Made by a program: the position numbers and the translations under genes. The notes under the pieces are model-generated. The model ran no database searches. It was given only the letters and a program-made list of their open reading frames with translations, and was not told the origin of the DNA. Shown here piece after piece: positions 38,080 to 49,700 of a stretch of DNA of 64,000 nt. Each line of letters opens with the position of its first letter. Position 1 is the stretch's first letter. Source of the DNA: Taenia hydatigena (lineage: Eukaryota > Platyhelminthes > Cestoda > Cyclophyllidea > Taeniidae); NCBI GenBank assembly GCA_036345935.2, contig JADWOT020000008.1, positions 4,691,114-4,755,113 of the forward strand, written 5' to 3'.

Positions 38080-38880
38080 ACGTAGGTGACATGGACTCGG
38101 GGAGCATGCCAGTAATCCCTGACCTCTCTTTACGTGAACGACACGTATATACTGTTTTCGATTGTAATGTCGTCCTTAGTCATTAATGGAAGATTCAAGG
38201 AGCTAGATAGTTGTCAATGGAAAGCTGACCCACTCCTAAAGGACGACTACTTCGGGTTTCATTGCGTGCTGTGGGTGGGAGAATCGGTGATGATTTCAGC
38301 GACTATCCCGCAGTTTCGTGTTGTGCGGGCGATGGTGTCACCGACTGAAGCGACAATAGCCATGGCGGTGAACGATATGGAAATGTTAACGGTGCTCTCA
38401 AGAAGATGCAAGTGAGGTTAATGCATGGGTAGAACCCAGACAAGCATGCCAAGGCAGCACCGAAGGAAAGGGCACAAAACCCAATCGCCGTTCATAGACC
38501 AGTGATCTTTTGAATAACCTTCAAATCTTGTGGTAGTATCAAGGGGTATCATTGACGGCACAGCCAGCTATCATCTCCGTCCCGCTTAAATTCGAAAAAT
38601 GGCGCAGTTAATTTGTAGGTATTTCTTTCCATAGCACCGACTGCTTTGTTACGACTGACAAAGGAGGTTGATTAAGAAGAGCGCCGAGAGCGGTGCATGA
38701 AAGAGGGGAAGATTGTGTAATATTTTACTTGTTTACTTTCATATTTTGTTTACGTGGGCAATTCCCCGCGGTGGCATAGCCTCCAGCCCTTCTCTGCATT
38801 GGCAGTACATTTTCTGCCCAAATATTGCGCCTTCTTTCCGCATCAGGGAAGTAAGGAGAGGGCTGTACCAACACATCCAA
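38080..38880 (+). repeat. Dispersed repeat family, two adjacent copies
   Basis: 38095-38420 matches 48160-48480 (CCTAAAGGAC, GAATCGGTGA, GACAA/TAGCC and so on). 38770-38880 matches the 21470-21560 fragment (GGCAGTACATTTTCTGCCC). Order and spacing suggest a parent element longer than 700 bases. Confidence 0.55.
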
Positions 38881-39866
38881 GTCTCTAGATTATGTATAAC
38901 AAGAATAAAATTATTGAAATGTAAAAAACCCGTTGTTGGTGTTATTTTCCTTGCCCATCGGTCACACCCTGGGTCCTGTTCGTTCGAAGGTCAGGGCGAG
39001 GGGCCAACCGCTAGACTTAAAATTTGCTAAAAAATTTTTAATAAAGTACAAATCTTGACCTAATCTTTAATTTTTCCGTATTTGTGCTTGGGGAACAAGA
39101 GTTTCATTGGTAGAAGTAGATCCAAATGGGAGCAAGGGGCAGCGACAAATTGGAGTCATCTTCACGACGTAAAAAACAATGAAAGTATAATTTCTCAACC
39201 AGTAATTACGATCGCCATTAGTGGGAAAACTTAGATGACCCATCAAACTTAAGTAAAACAGAATCATAATGCACTGCGACGATAAATGGTGCCACCCACA
39301 CTTACATCACCACTAAGCCAGTATATGTTTGTTGACAGTTTGTGATTATTCCTTACTTCGAAAAAATGGGGTGTTAGAAATCCCTAATTTAAGCACGGTT
39401 GTCAGTTTTAACTTTGTGACAAGCAGTTGAGTTGGTAGATCCTCTAATATCTTGCCAAAATGGTAAAAAAATTTGAAATGTGGTGATTGACTCTCCTCTG
39501 AAGCACTAATACTGAAGGTGCCTCATTGTTAACTGTATCAACGAACTGTCAATGCACTGGAGGCGTAGAAAACACTCTAAAAACTGACATGGGATGATGG
39601 CGTAGAAGAAGCTATTGGCATACTTATCACCTACTGGGACTGGCCTCAGCTCGTACAGAAACGGATGGACATCAGGAAGTAATTTGAAGGTAGCTACTAT
39701 CTACCAAAAGGTGTATTAAAAAAGCGGTTAATATGAGGATCTTCTCGGTCACTTATATACTACTTAATTACAACTTAAATAAAGGCAAATCGGCGTTAAG
39801 GCGTTAGCAACAACAAATCCCATTGTTTGCAGGAGACATTTTCAAACATTATAATTTGTAATGCAG

Positions 39867-39872
39867 TTTATT
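39867..39872 (-). terminator. Candidate poly(A) signal for the copine gene
   Basis: AATAAA on the minus strand, 290 bases after the copine stop codon. It is the first canonical hexamer I noticed downstream; a nearer variant signal cannot be excluded. Confidence 0.4.
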
Positions 39873-40161
39873 TTACCTGACCAGCATTTGTGTCGCTTTA
39901 AACCAAATGTGACGCCCACAGAGGTGATAGGTAATGGATATTACAAATGTCTGCTAGTGTACAGACAAGAATTTGGTCCGTTAGGGGTACAAGTTTAAAG
40001 CCTCTAGCCCTGAAAGTGGCGGGTGAGTCAGTTGTATGGTTGGACAAAAAAACGGAGTCAAAAAGAAGTGTTAAAAAGTCAACCCACGATACGCATGCAC
40101 GGAATGAGGGAGGGAGAGGTGAGGCTTAATAATAGGCATGCACTTATGAGCTCGTGCTCTG

Positions 40162-40731
40162 TTAAAAAAAATGAGGCTGTCTCCTGCGCACCATGTCATC
40201 CCGCTGTTGACTCGGCTGTCGTTGAGATAAGCTATCAGAAGCTGTTCTCTCTGGCCTTTCACGCCAACTCTGATGTCGACTTCGCAGCAGAGTGTCCTCC
40301 TCAGGGCACTCGGTCAACTCATACGTAATCTGCCTGTTGCCACCTCCAATTATGTGACGCTGAAATGACGGGTCCTCAAATGACACTTCTCGTCGCATTC
40401 GGCCAAATTTTCGTGTCTGACGAGGTGACTTTTCTGCTACCTCCTCGGGAGGGGTTTTATGTATCACCAAAGAGCGGTGAGATTTGGAGGCGGTGGATTG
40501 CAGCTCCTCTTTTTCCTCCGATTTTTGCACATCCTCTTGAAATCGAAGTTTTTGTTTTTGTCGAGATACAAGACTTATTTGACTGGACAAGGAAGATGTG
40601 GAGGGTCGATGATGCAGCGGCTGCATGTAGGCGTGATACCAGGCTGAATCGGCCAACTGTTCTGTGCGCTCTGGGCGGTAAGGGACTTTGTTTGAGGGAA
40701 GAAGGCGTTGTTTTATGAAAAAGTTACTCAT
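40162..40731 (-). CDS. Copine last exon with long C-terminal extension
   Basis: Acceptor TTGTTAATCTTTCAG, phase 0 with exon 42258-42365, then 189 residues to TAA. The first 16 residues (SNFFIKQRLLPSNKVP) match the usual copine end (VVGYFNTYKLLPPKNP). The remaining 170 or so are Ser/Arg/Gln/Glu-rich with no recognisable domain (STSSLSSQISLVSRQKQKLR, SFEDPSFQRHIIGGG), look disordered and carry several RxxS-type phosphorylation candidates. Taken alone this exon could be mistaken for a gene, but the match to the copine C-terminus and the phase tie it to the VWA exons. Confidence 0.85.
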   Translation of the reverse strand: MSNFFIKQRLLPSNKVPYRPERTEQLADSAWYHAYMQPLHHRPSTSSLSSQISLVSRQKQKLRFQEDVQKSEEKEELQSTASKSHRSLVIHKTPPEEVAEKSPRQTRKFGRMRREVSFEDPSFQRHIIGGGNRQITYELTECPEEDTLLRSRHQSWRERPERTASDSLSQRQPSQQRDDMVRRRQPHFF

Positions 40732-43700
40732 CTGAAAGATTAACAATAAAACACCAATGACTGTTAGATACTTGGGCTGTTCTTAATGTATTTAGTGCAC
40801 CCGACCCTGTAGCTAGCCGAAGCCTTTTTCTGTACATCAGTAGTTTAGCTTCTGTCATATCTCTGTTATGTTCTTCCAACATCTGGATCCATATTTATGG
40901 AGGCGGAGGAGCGAATCCGATCTTAAGGGACAATTACACAGGTTCTCGTCGCGGGTCGTGGAAAAAGGATTCCATAGGCTGTGGATAGATGAAGCTTCAA
41001 CGATTCCTAACGGTGAGGCTTGAATGTGACGCCCACCTTCGGCAGGACTAATAGCTGAAGTTACAGTAGCCGTGAACCGTCTGGAAGTGTTCTTAACGAA
41101 GCTGTCTACGTTGCCTGCATGAAAATACCAATTAAGTGAACACAAGTTGGATTGGATAGAATCCAGTCGGACGTGATTGAGGAGCGCTAAAGGGAAACAA
41201 AAGTGACGAGAAGGAGCCCGCGTGATAGCCAACAAGTTTTGTTCCCCAAACAGGTCAAAATTCCAGGAGCAATGCAATCACCACGAGGCATCAATGACAC
41301 CGCCGTCAGACATCTTCTCAGTTTCAAGCAAAATTCGTTGGTGCTGTTGATTAGTGACAATTTCTCCCTACATTGTGATGACTGAATTGGAAGGTTGACT
41401 AAGAGGAGCTCAAAAGTGGAGATGTAGAGCTAAGTAATACCTTTCTTGTTAGTTTAACTCTTTGCATTGATTACTCGGGTTACTGATAGGCTCAATTCGT
41501 CTTCCACCATGACTCTGCAACTTCTTTCAACTTCAGGGCTGTGTCGTTTTACTCGGGCATAACATGACGTGGTGCAAAGGTTTTTTCCCTCCACAAGGCG
41601 AAAATGAAGGCACAAATGCACTAATTTTTTTTTGAGGAGGGGGAGGAGGAGAGATAAGGTGAGATTTCCCCATTTTAAGTAGCATGAAGTACTTGGTTGA
41701 AGTACATTTAGGCTAATATTTACGTTTCTTTGAGGCTTCACCGGGTGGGCAAATGACCTCCCTGCCCTAGTGGTAGAGCTCACCTCAGCTAATTCGGAAG
41801 TAAAAAAAAACAGTTTCCTAGATTTTCTGCTTTGCATCAAAGAGCTTGCCTTATATAAAAGTAATTCATACTAATCTTGATCATCCAGTGTTTTTTTCAG
41901 AGCATCAGGCTGAGCTGGAATGCGAAAAACTGTGAGATTAGCTCCATCCAGTGAGAGCTTGGAAAGTCACGCTTTGTTTCTACAATTTTTTATTGCACTG
42001 AGTGATTTCGAGGCACCTCTAAGTAAACAAGACATGCCCAAATTTTGGGAATTGTTCTTGTTTGTTAACCTCCTTTTCGGCGCCGAGTAGTTAAAACAAA
42101 ATCTTTACAAGTAGTCTAATTTGCAATAGGCTTTGTAGTGGAGATACGCCTAGATGGAAAAAAATGCATTTTTTTCCAAAGCTCTTACGTTCCCAACCTA
42201 CATTTTGAAAAATAATTTGTGTTGTTAGTCAAATAAGGAGAGAGACTCGAGCGTTACCTGAGCTGGAAGCTCTGCGAGGACCTCCTTTGCAAGTCCCAAC
42301 TTGTTCCATCGAATTTCCTCCGAACCGTCTGCTGCCAATCGAAGGAATCGCCGCATCTCTACAAACTGCAGATCAAAAAAGGTAAATCATACTTTAGGGC
42401 CTATTGATATCACACTACAACTGGATGAATCTAAGAGAGGCAAATTTGACCGCACTACAACCTCATGACTAATGCAGTGGATGAAACGGACAAATAAATT
42501 TTGACCATCTTGACAGTTATGACAGCGGGCTAGAACATCGTACGCATCACATATAAAGTCGAAATTTTGCCATCTCACTTAGACGAACCTCTTCTAGGAA
42601 AAGAACTCCTTATGATACAGTCCACTTTTAAGGGTACTCAATTGAACGGATGTAAAATACCTTAGGCAAATTAGGAGGCAAAGGGACTTGGACGAGCTAA
42701 ACATTGAGGGTTCGATTGATCCTCATAGTCCCTGACATAAAAGTGAACCCGAGGCTAGCCTCCACCAACGTTAATACGTATCATAACTTCTCCATGTCAA
42801 TTTTAGGTATAAAGTGAGAGTGAAAAGAATCAACAATTAAATTAAATTCACTTGAGTCTTCTCATCTGTTTAAACTGGATCCAACTCCACAATGACCGCA
42901 CCTTATCCTCAGAAATGGCAGGCGCTGTCACATCAAGAGTAGCGACATAAGAATATGAATCTGATTCAGTCAACGTAGATGAACTGACTCGGCCTAACTT
43001 GTCTACTTCCGGCCGAGAGGAACAAGCTCCTTGCATAATGAAGGAGAAGTTTTTAAAACATTCCGAGCCCATTTAACCACTGGACAATCATTGGAGTGGT
43101 GTACAAGGCACATATCCAAGCCAGAGTTGTCCTGTAGGGAGAAAGCTACTTTACCTCCCATTTGAGTTACTGGAATTGGAATAAAATCATTGTTTCCGGT
43201 TGTAGTCTTCTCAGTCATATACCAGCACTCCCGAGTGTAAAATATAATGTCGAGGGACAAACCCCTAAAAAATGTATTTTATGAATCGCACAGAGTAAGT
43301 GAATAGCAAATGAGATATCCTCCCATCGGATAAAGGCGGAGAGAATGTGTATGGAGGTAGTGGCATAGCCGCAATTTTTCGCGCTCTAAGGCGAAAAAAA
43401 CCTCGCTTCCAAGGCTGCGGGGTGATCCATGTGAACGCGGGCTTATCCATGGTGGAGGTAGGAGCCAATGGACAAAAGCGCTCACAAAGAATTGTCCAAG
43501 AACTAGACTAAAGATCGGTGTGCGATTGGTAGAAATGTCGAGAAAAAAGAAGCACTTAACTACTCATGTTGATTTCCTCAAGAGATAAATGCCATCTCAC
43601 CGCAGATTGTAAAGAGCCTTGTAGATAAACAATTGGAGACTTTAAAGAACATGAAGAAATTTGCTTATGGCGAGATATAAAAGAGGGTAAGAAGAGGAGC

Positions 43701-46700
43701 AAGAAGGATGAGTGCTTTGATCCACCCACTAATGTTCTTAAAGCCGGATGCGATAGCTTATTACATGCCATTCATTCTCTACAGACACCAACTTTTATGT
43801 TACCTTATTAATCCAAATTCTTAAAAGTTCTCTCCCAATGCCCTTAAAAGAGAAACGATGGCTTAACGTATAAAAAACAGAACGAATATGATTTGTTTGA
43901 ATCGTCTACCTACTCAGGGACTGAATCATGCAACAGCGGCAAAGCAATTTGTCACAGGAACATGTTGAACCTCCAGGAGTTAGATCAAAGAAAGTCACTT
44001 CTCAGTTCTTCGCTACAACCGCCATTTGACAAAGTTGATGAAAGTAAATGCGATCAAGGATTTCCTCACCAATGGACAGGTTCTTAATTTCTCCTTCTTA
44101 ATGTATTCGCATGTTAGGTTGACAATTTCAGAAACTTGCAATAGGAGAACTGGAAGTGTCGAATTTTTAAGAGCTCTATTTCATTGCTTTGAGTACGCTC
44201 ATTGATGAAAAGTTAGTAAATAACTAACTGCCTAGGAGGCAGGAGCGATGGGGTTAATTTCATTTCATGGAAAGTGAGGCGCTGAAATGCGAGCTCCTCT
44301 GAAAAGTTGCCAAACGCAAGTTAATCGGATAAGTAAATAGATACAAAACCATGTGTCTAGATCTCACGGTTGTTATTAGCAACACACATTCAAAGGAATG
44401 GTACAACCTGTCGATGTAGGGAATGAGTCGTGGCTCTAAATTTTGGTGATCATAAATGATGGCATGGCTACAGTGTAAAAAGAATGCATCCTACATTGAG
44501 GCATTAATTATGTCACACGTTTAATTAGAGGAAGCTCACAAAAGGCTGGAATTGCGCCGCTCTCTTTCTATTGTAATAACACATAGAAAATCACCTTTGA
44601 CGCCCTTTCTAATTACCTGGCGAAGGCAAAACGTCCAAATTAACGCTGGACTTTTTTTCACAAATACAAAGAACTAATTTGCTTTTTATAGATAAAGATG
44701 TAGACTTTACCTCGTGGAGAATTGTCATTTCACGGGGCGAACACCTAACTTTATAAGGTAACCAAATGGATGCATGCCTGTGGAATAGGTCAATCAAATT
44801 GAAAAGCTTCGACGCATATTATCGCCACGATTGCGAATTCTGTCAGCATATTAGAATCTCTAAGTCTTGGGAGCAAAAAACCCACCTTTGATCACTTAGA
44901 TCTCTATCCCACTTTCCGTTCCCAAAAGCCTTTTCTTTTGGCGTGCTGGCGCCAAGAGCCAGTGATAATGATCTCCTGGCGCTTGAAGAAATATTCTCGC
45001 AGCAGTATGGGAGGATGAGGATAGAACTTTGGATGAAGCAGTATCTCTCACCCTCTCATGCTAAGCTAAACACTCCATCTGAATCTAAAAGCTTCACATG
45101 GAGAAATATCGTGATATGTGGTACGACCAGTCATGCATAGTTTGTTGGCTTTATCTTATGAAACAGATAGATCTAGGCTAAAATTATTTCGGCTTTCGAT
45201 AACCTATGACGTGGTGTTTGCAGATGGTTGGTAAACAATCTACAATGCACGACCCTTTTATATCTTACGTGGGCTATATGAAGAACAAAGATCTGCCCTT
45301 TGAAGCTTATTACCATTCTCTATTAGTACATATGATTAGAGTCCATTTCCTTTGTTGTTTCTATGACCTTCTCTCCCAAGCTGGTCCGTGCGTAAACCAA
45401 TTATTGCACCGCCTACGGCTAATATTACTGAAAGTCGGCCTCGACACTTTCATCCCCAGTTATTTGACACAAAAATGGAGCATCTTTCTGAACACGGCAC
45501 CACTTACGTGTCGCACCTTCCTCAACCTTTACGAAGAAAATCACGTGCAGAACTTGCGAAGCTTAAGAAGTACGCTGGAGAGGTTCAGATCACATTAACT
45601 GGGTGCAGCTATGAGAGTTCAAAGTGAGAAGGGCCTTACCTGAACATTGTCACGACAGGCTTCCTCTTGACCAACCTTGAGTAAGGCAAAATCTTGGTCC
45701 AGCACTTGTAGGTCTGAATAGGAGTTAAACAAACACTTCAATACAGATGTATAGGTGACAGCAAATCAGACAGATAATGTCCAAGGAAGTCAGAAAATTT
45801 GAAGGAAAAAGAAATATTAATTCAAAGAAGTGGAGAAAGACTATTATTCACTTCTTTGACATGATTTAAAAAAGCTTGTAAGTGAATAAAATCTGTGGAA
45901 GAGATGGTGGAGGCAACAAATCATGATTCGGTGCCCTTCTTTCCTCAAATTTATCGGCTAAGTCCCTACACCAACTTGACAGCTCGGAGAAGGCTGTCAG
46001 GCAGCGCCGCTAACTCAAAAAAAGTGTTCTGAAGCATGACTGCCTTTGACAGAAGGTGATACCTCAGTTATGTCTTCCTTTGCATCAGTCATTCAACTTC
46101 CAAGCCAGATGGAAAAAAAGTACTCGGAAACCTATGTTTAGGGTACTAATTAATGATTAAGTAGTATAAACGATATGACCCTGTTGATCACAAATTATCA
46201 GATAGGACAATACATTACAGAAACCGTCCTCCAAATATTTAAAACACGCAGATAAACAAACACAGGAAGTGCAATACCCTTATTGAAGGTTGCGAGTTTG
46301 GGTGTCTTTACTTCAAATAATCCAATAGGAGGTACTGGAGAGTGTATTTTCTCGACTGGATTAACACCACTTTATTGCTAAATCAACACAAGCGTAAATA
46401 ACATCAAGGCCATTAAAAATTCCAACTTGACATGGTGCCGACCAGCGTCACATATGCGTGACGGCAAGGCAATCTCATCTTTTCCGGGCGTCACAAGTGG
46501 GTGAAATGACTGTATCGACTCTTGTCACGAGTAGATTAAAAGAATAGGGGGACCATAAACTTTCCATGGCTCAAATCCTGTAACAAAGGCAAATAACTTT
46601 ACTGGCACACAACGTACCTTCGAATTTTCCGCCTCCAACGCCTATGAATATGATTGAAATGGGAAGAAATGACGCCTGTAATGTAAAAAAGTGTAATGAA

Positions 46701-49700
46701 AAGAAAAAACCCCTCACATAACCTCACTCCCATCCAATATTTAGCTGAGTAAGTTTAGCCGATATGACAGTGAATGGAAGAGTAGGGGAATGGAGACGTT
46801 CTAGACTTTGGACGACGCACACATGGAAAGACGGATGAAGCACACAACCGTGACTCAGTCGCTATTCCGGAGACATATACAACGCTTGGGGTGTCCAGCC
46901 GACCTCCCTGAGCGCACTTCCTCTCCCTACTCTCCTCACTGCATTATCACCAGGCCCATTTCTACGTTTATTATCACACTTTGCTTTCGAGGAAAAGTAC
47001 AAACTCGCATACAAAAGAGCGTTCTTGGCCTGCACTATTATTGGTGAACGACAAATCAGTTTCGCGATAGTAAAGATAGCATTATCAGAGTCGCCTGATT
47101 TGGCAGCGAAGCCAAAGCCTACTCTGCAAAGAACAAACTCAAGGGCTCCAGCTAGCACAGAAGAAAACGCGCAAAAAAAAACGATCGAGTTGTGACACCT
47201 CGCAGAGACCGATTGTAGGCGTTGCCTCAAGATTGCAATAGTCTCTGGGCGCACCCACACTCTCCTGCCTTGCCTTATGGAGCATGAATTATCTAGCAGA
47301 TTTTGTTTGCCCTGAAACCAGATTGTATGGAGGCAGATGTTGGAGAAAATCTCGTTCTGCCGAATGAATGGAGAGTGGGAAGGCTTTCTGACTGAGTGTC
47401 TCTCAAAATTACGCGAAAAATACCAACTCTGAGAGAATAAGCAACATCACGATAACTTGTTGTGCTTAAAGGAGAGGGAAAGGGAAGTGATATCTAAAAA
47501 TGCCAACCGTAGTCCAAAAAACCTCCTGATGCATACAGCGTCTTGATGGAGACGCATTTTGGGAGAGCCTTTTTCTCAAGCAAAAAGGCGTCGCATTGCA
47601 AAAAGATGTTAACACATTTTTTGCGCATGATACTATCATTTGTAAAGTTGAACGAAATTTTATCCTCATAATGCGCATATGGTCCGCGGTGGGCGATGGT
47701 GGGGCCTCGGATACAACCGAATTGAGAGGTTTGATAGAATACTCCTCTAAAGTTGTCACCCACTGTACCCTGCTCGGTGTCTTTTCGTCTCTGTGACCCA
47801 ACCTAACCTCGAACTCAAAACGAGGTAATATATTTGAGCGGCAGCAAGATTTACCTCAATCACGGCCCTTTGGGTCTCCACCCAGTCGTCCACAAATCCA
47901 GTTGTGAGGATGAGGAGAACGAAGTACTTTGAGCTGTCGCGAGAGCCTTTGGCCATTCTTAAAGCAAAAGGAAGTTGGAGGGAAGTAATTGCAAGCCAAA
48001 GGCTATGTGCCCAGTGCAATAGGCTTAATGGACGGCAAATTCATTAGTTTTGATAAAATATGTTGGTATTATGCCATACTTTGGTTGGATGACTAACTCA
48101 CCACTCCGATCGCGAGGTCACTTAGGGTTTTGCAATTGTGCTTCCGCTGGATAACATGGCCTCTGAGCCGTGCCAACAGATTTCCGGCTCTTCAGACCAC
48201 CAGTAACACATATTCTGCCTAGTAGTTCAGTTTATTAAAAAAATACTCCGTACGCTACTCGTATGGTGGCGGAGAATGAACACGATCCTAAAGGACAACT
48301 GCTCTGATGTGCTCTGCATGAGGGAATCGGTGACGACCCGCAGCAAGGGGATTAACAATGGCGCCTACTTTCGACAGCTACTTCATTGCCATGGTCTGCA
48401 GAAATGGTATTAACAAATGAAGTGACAACAGCCGTAACCATGTGGAGTCGCTCGGTATGAAGCTGTCTACGATACCTGCATGAAGATGTCAATTGAGTGA
48501 ACACGCGGAATCGTCTCTTCCCCTCCCCTAAATGGATGGAGCTCCAGTGGACATGGTTGGGAAGCAATAAAGCGATAATATATTGCAAAAGAGAAACAGA
48601 GACGGGAAACATTATCTCCACGAGACTGCTTTTAACCCCGTCCTGCATTAAATGGCACTGTTTCTAGATTGGGCAACTACAATTAGCGTGGAATACACGA
48701 GATGGCTACCATCATACCCCTTCCTCTAGTACAGACTCCTAAAATAGGACGAAAGCTTGGACCCAACGAAATTATCAAGAGAGATAAGTGATTTTGCAGT
48801 CAGACCTCCACCTGGATGCACGCGAATTCAATGACTGGCACATTTGGATGGTGGGTGTTACTCCTCACCCCACCAAGTGCGTTGTGCTAGTCAATGTAGG
48901 CAAAATAACCAATTTCACACAAAAAATAATTTAAAAATCACATGACTTTGCATTGGATTTGGTTTTCTTTACAGCAATTTGTTCTTGTTTAACCATACAA
49001 AAGGCTTTATAAAAGACGCCTTCCAGTCGCCAATGTTGAAGCTGGCAAGGCAACCACCTCCCTATAATAAATTTCTTGACATTGTTTATCTATTTTTAGC
49101 TAACCATGTACTTTTCTCCCTTAAAGAAAACAAATTTTAACTAGATTTAAAATAATATTTGCCTGAGTTGTCATCACAAGTTGCTACAACGAATTTTATC
49201 CCCACCATCGGTAGCTTACTTGCGAGAAGTAACAATTTTAAAAAGGAGAGAGAAAAGACTCTTATCCTAACCACAACACTTTATGCCTTGTTCAAGACCT
49301 TGCCCATAAAAGTGAATAATTTTGAGGGGATTTTTTAATAGAGATATTTTGTTGAACCGCTCTGGAAGCCACCTCGCGGTCTCCCTACGTGGAGACCCGC
49401 CATCACCAGCCTCACTTCCTGTGTGGTTAGACTTGACCATCAACTCAACAGGAGGTAGACATTAAACGACATATTTAAAGACATCCAGCATAACATAATG
49501 AAGAACAAAAAAAAGCGAGGGTAGATTTTATCCAGACAATGAGAACTTTATAGTGAAAAGAGGGAGGAGTGTAAGGCCTGAGCTCGGCAGATGGAGTTAA
49601 GTGGGTCTTTGACGCTTCACAAAACAGGATCAAATGATGGCACCCAATTGAGTAGAAACGTTGTTGTTTTGCTTGCTAGTCTTTAAGGCTCAGAATGCGA

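Noticed and set aside
42700..42730. GGTTCGATT resembling a tRNA T-loop
   Set aside because: The flanking bases do not form the T-stem and no acceptor stem is present.
42848..43260. Two overlapping protein-like minus-strand frames inside a copine intron
   Set aside because: They can be joined only by a frameshift, have no convincing splice sites, and do not match copine or any family I know.
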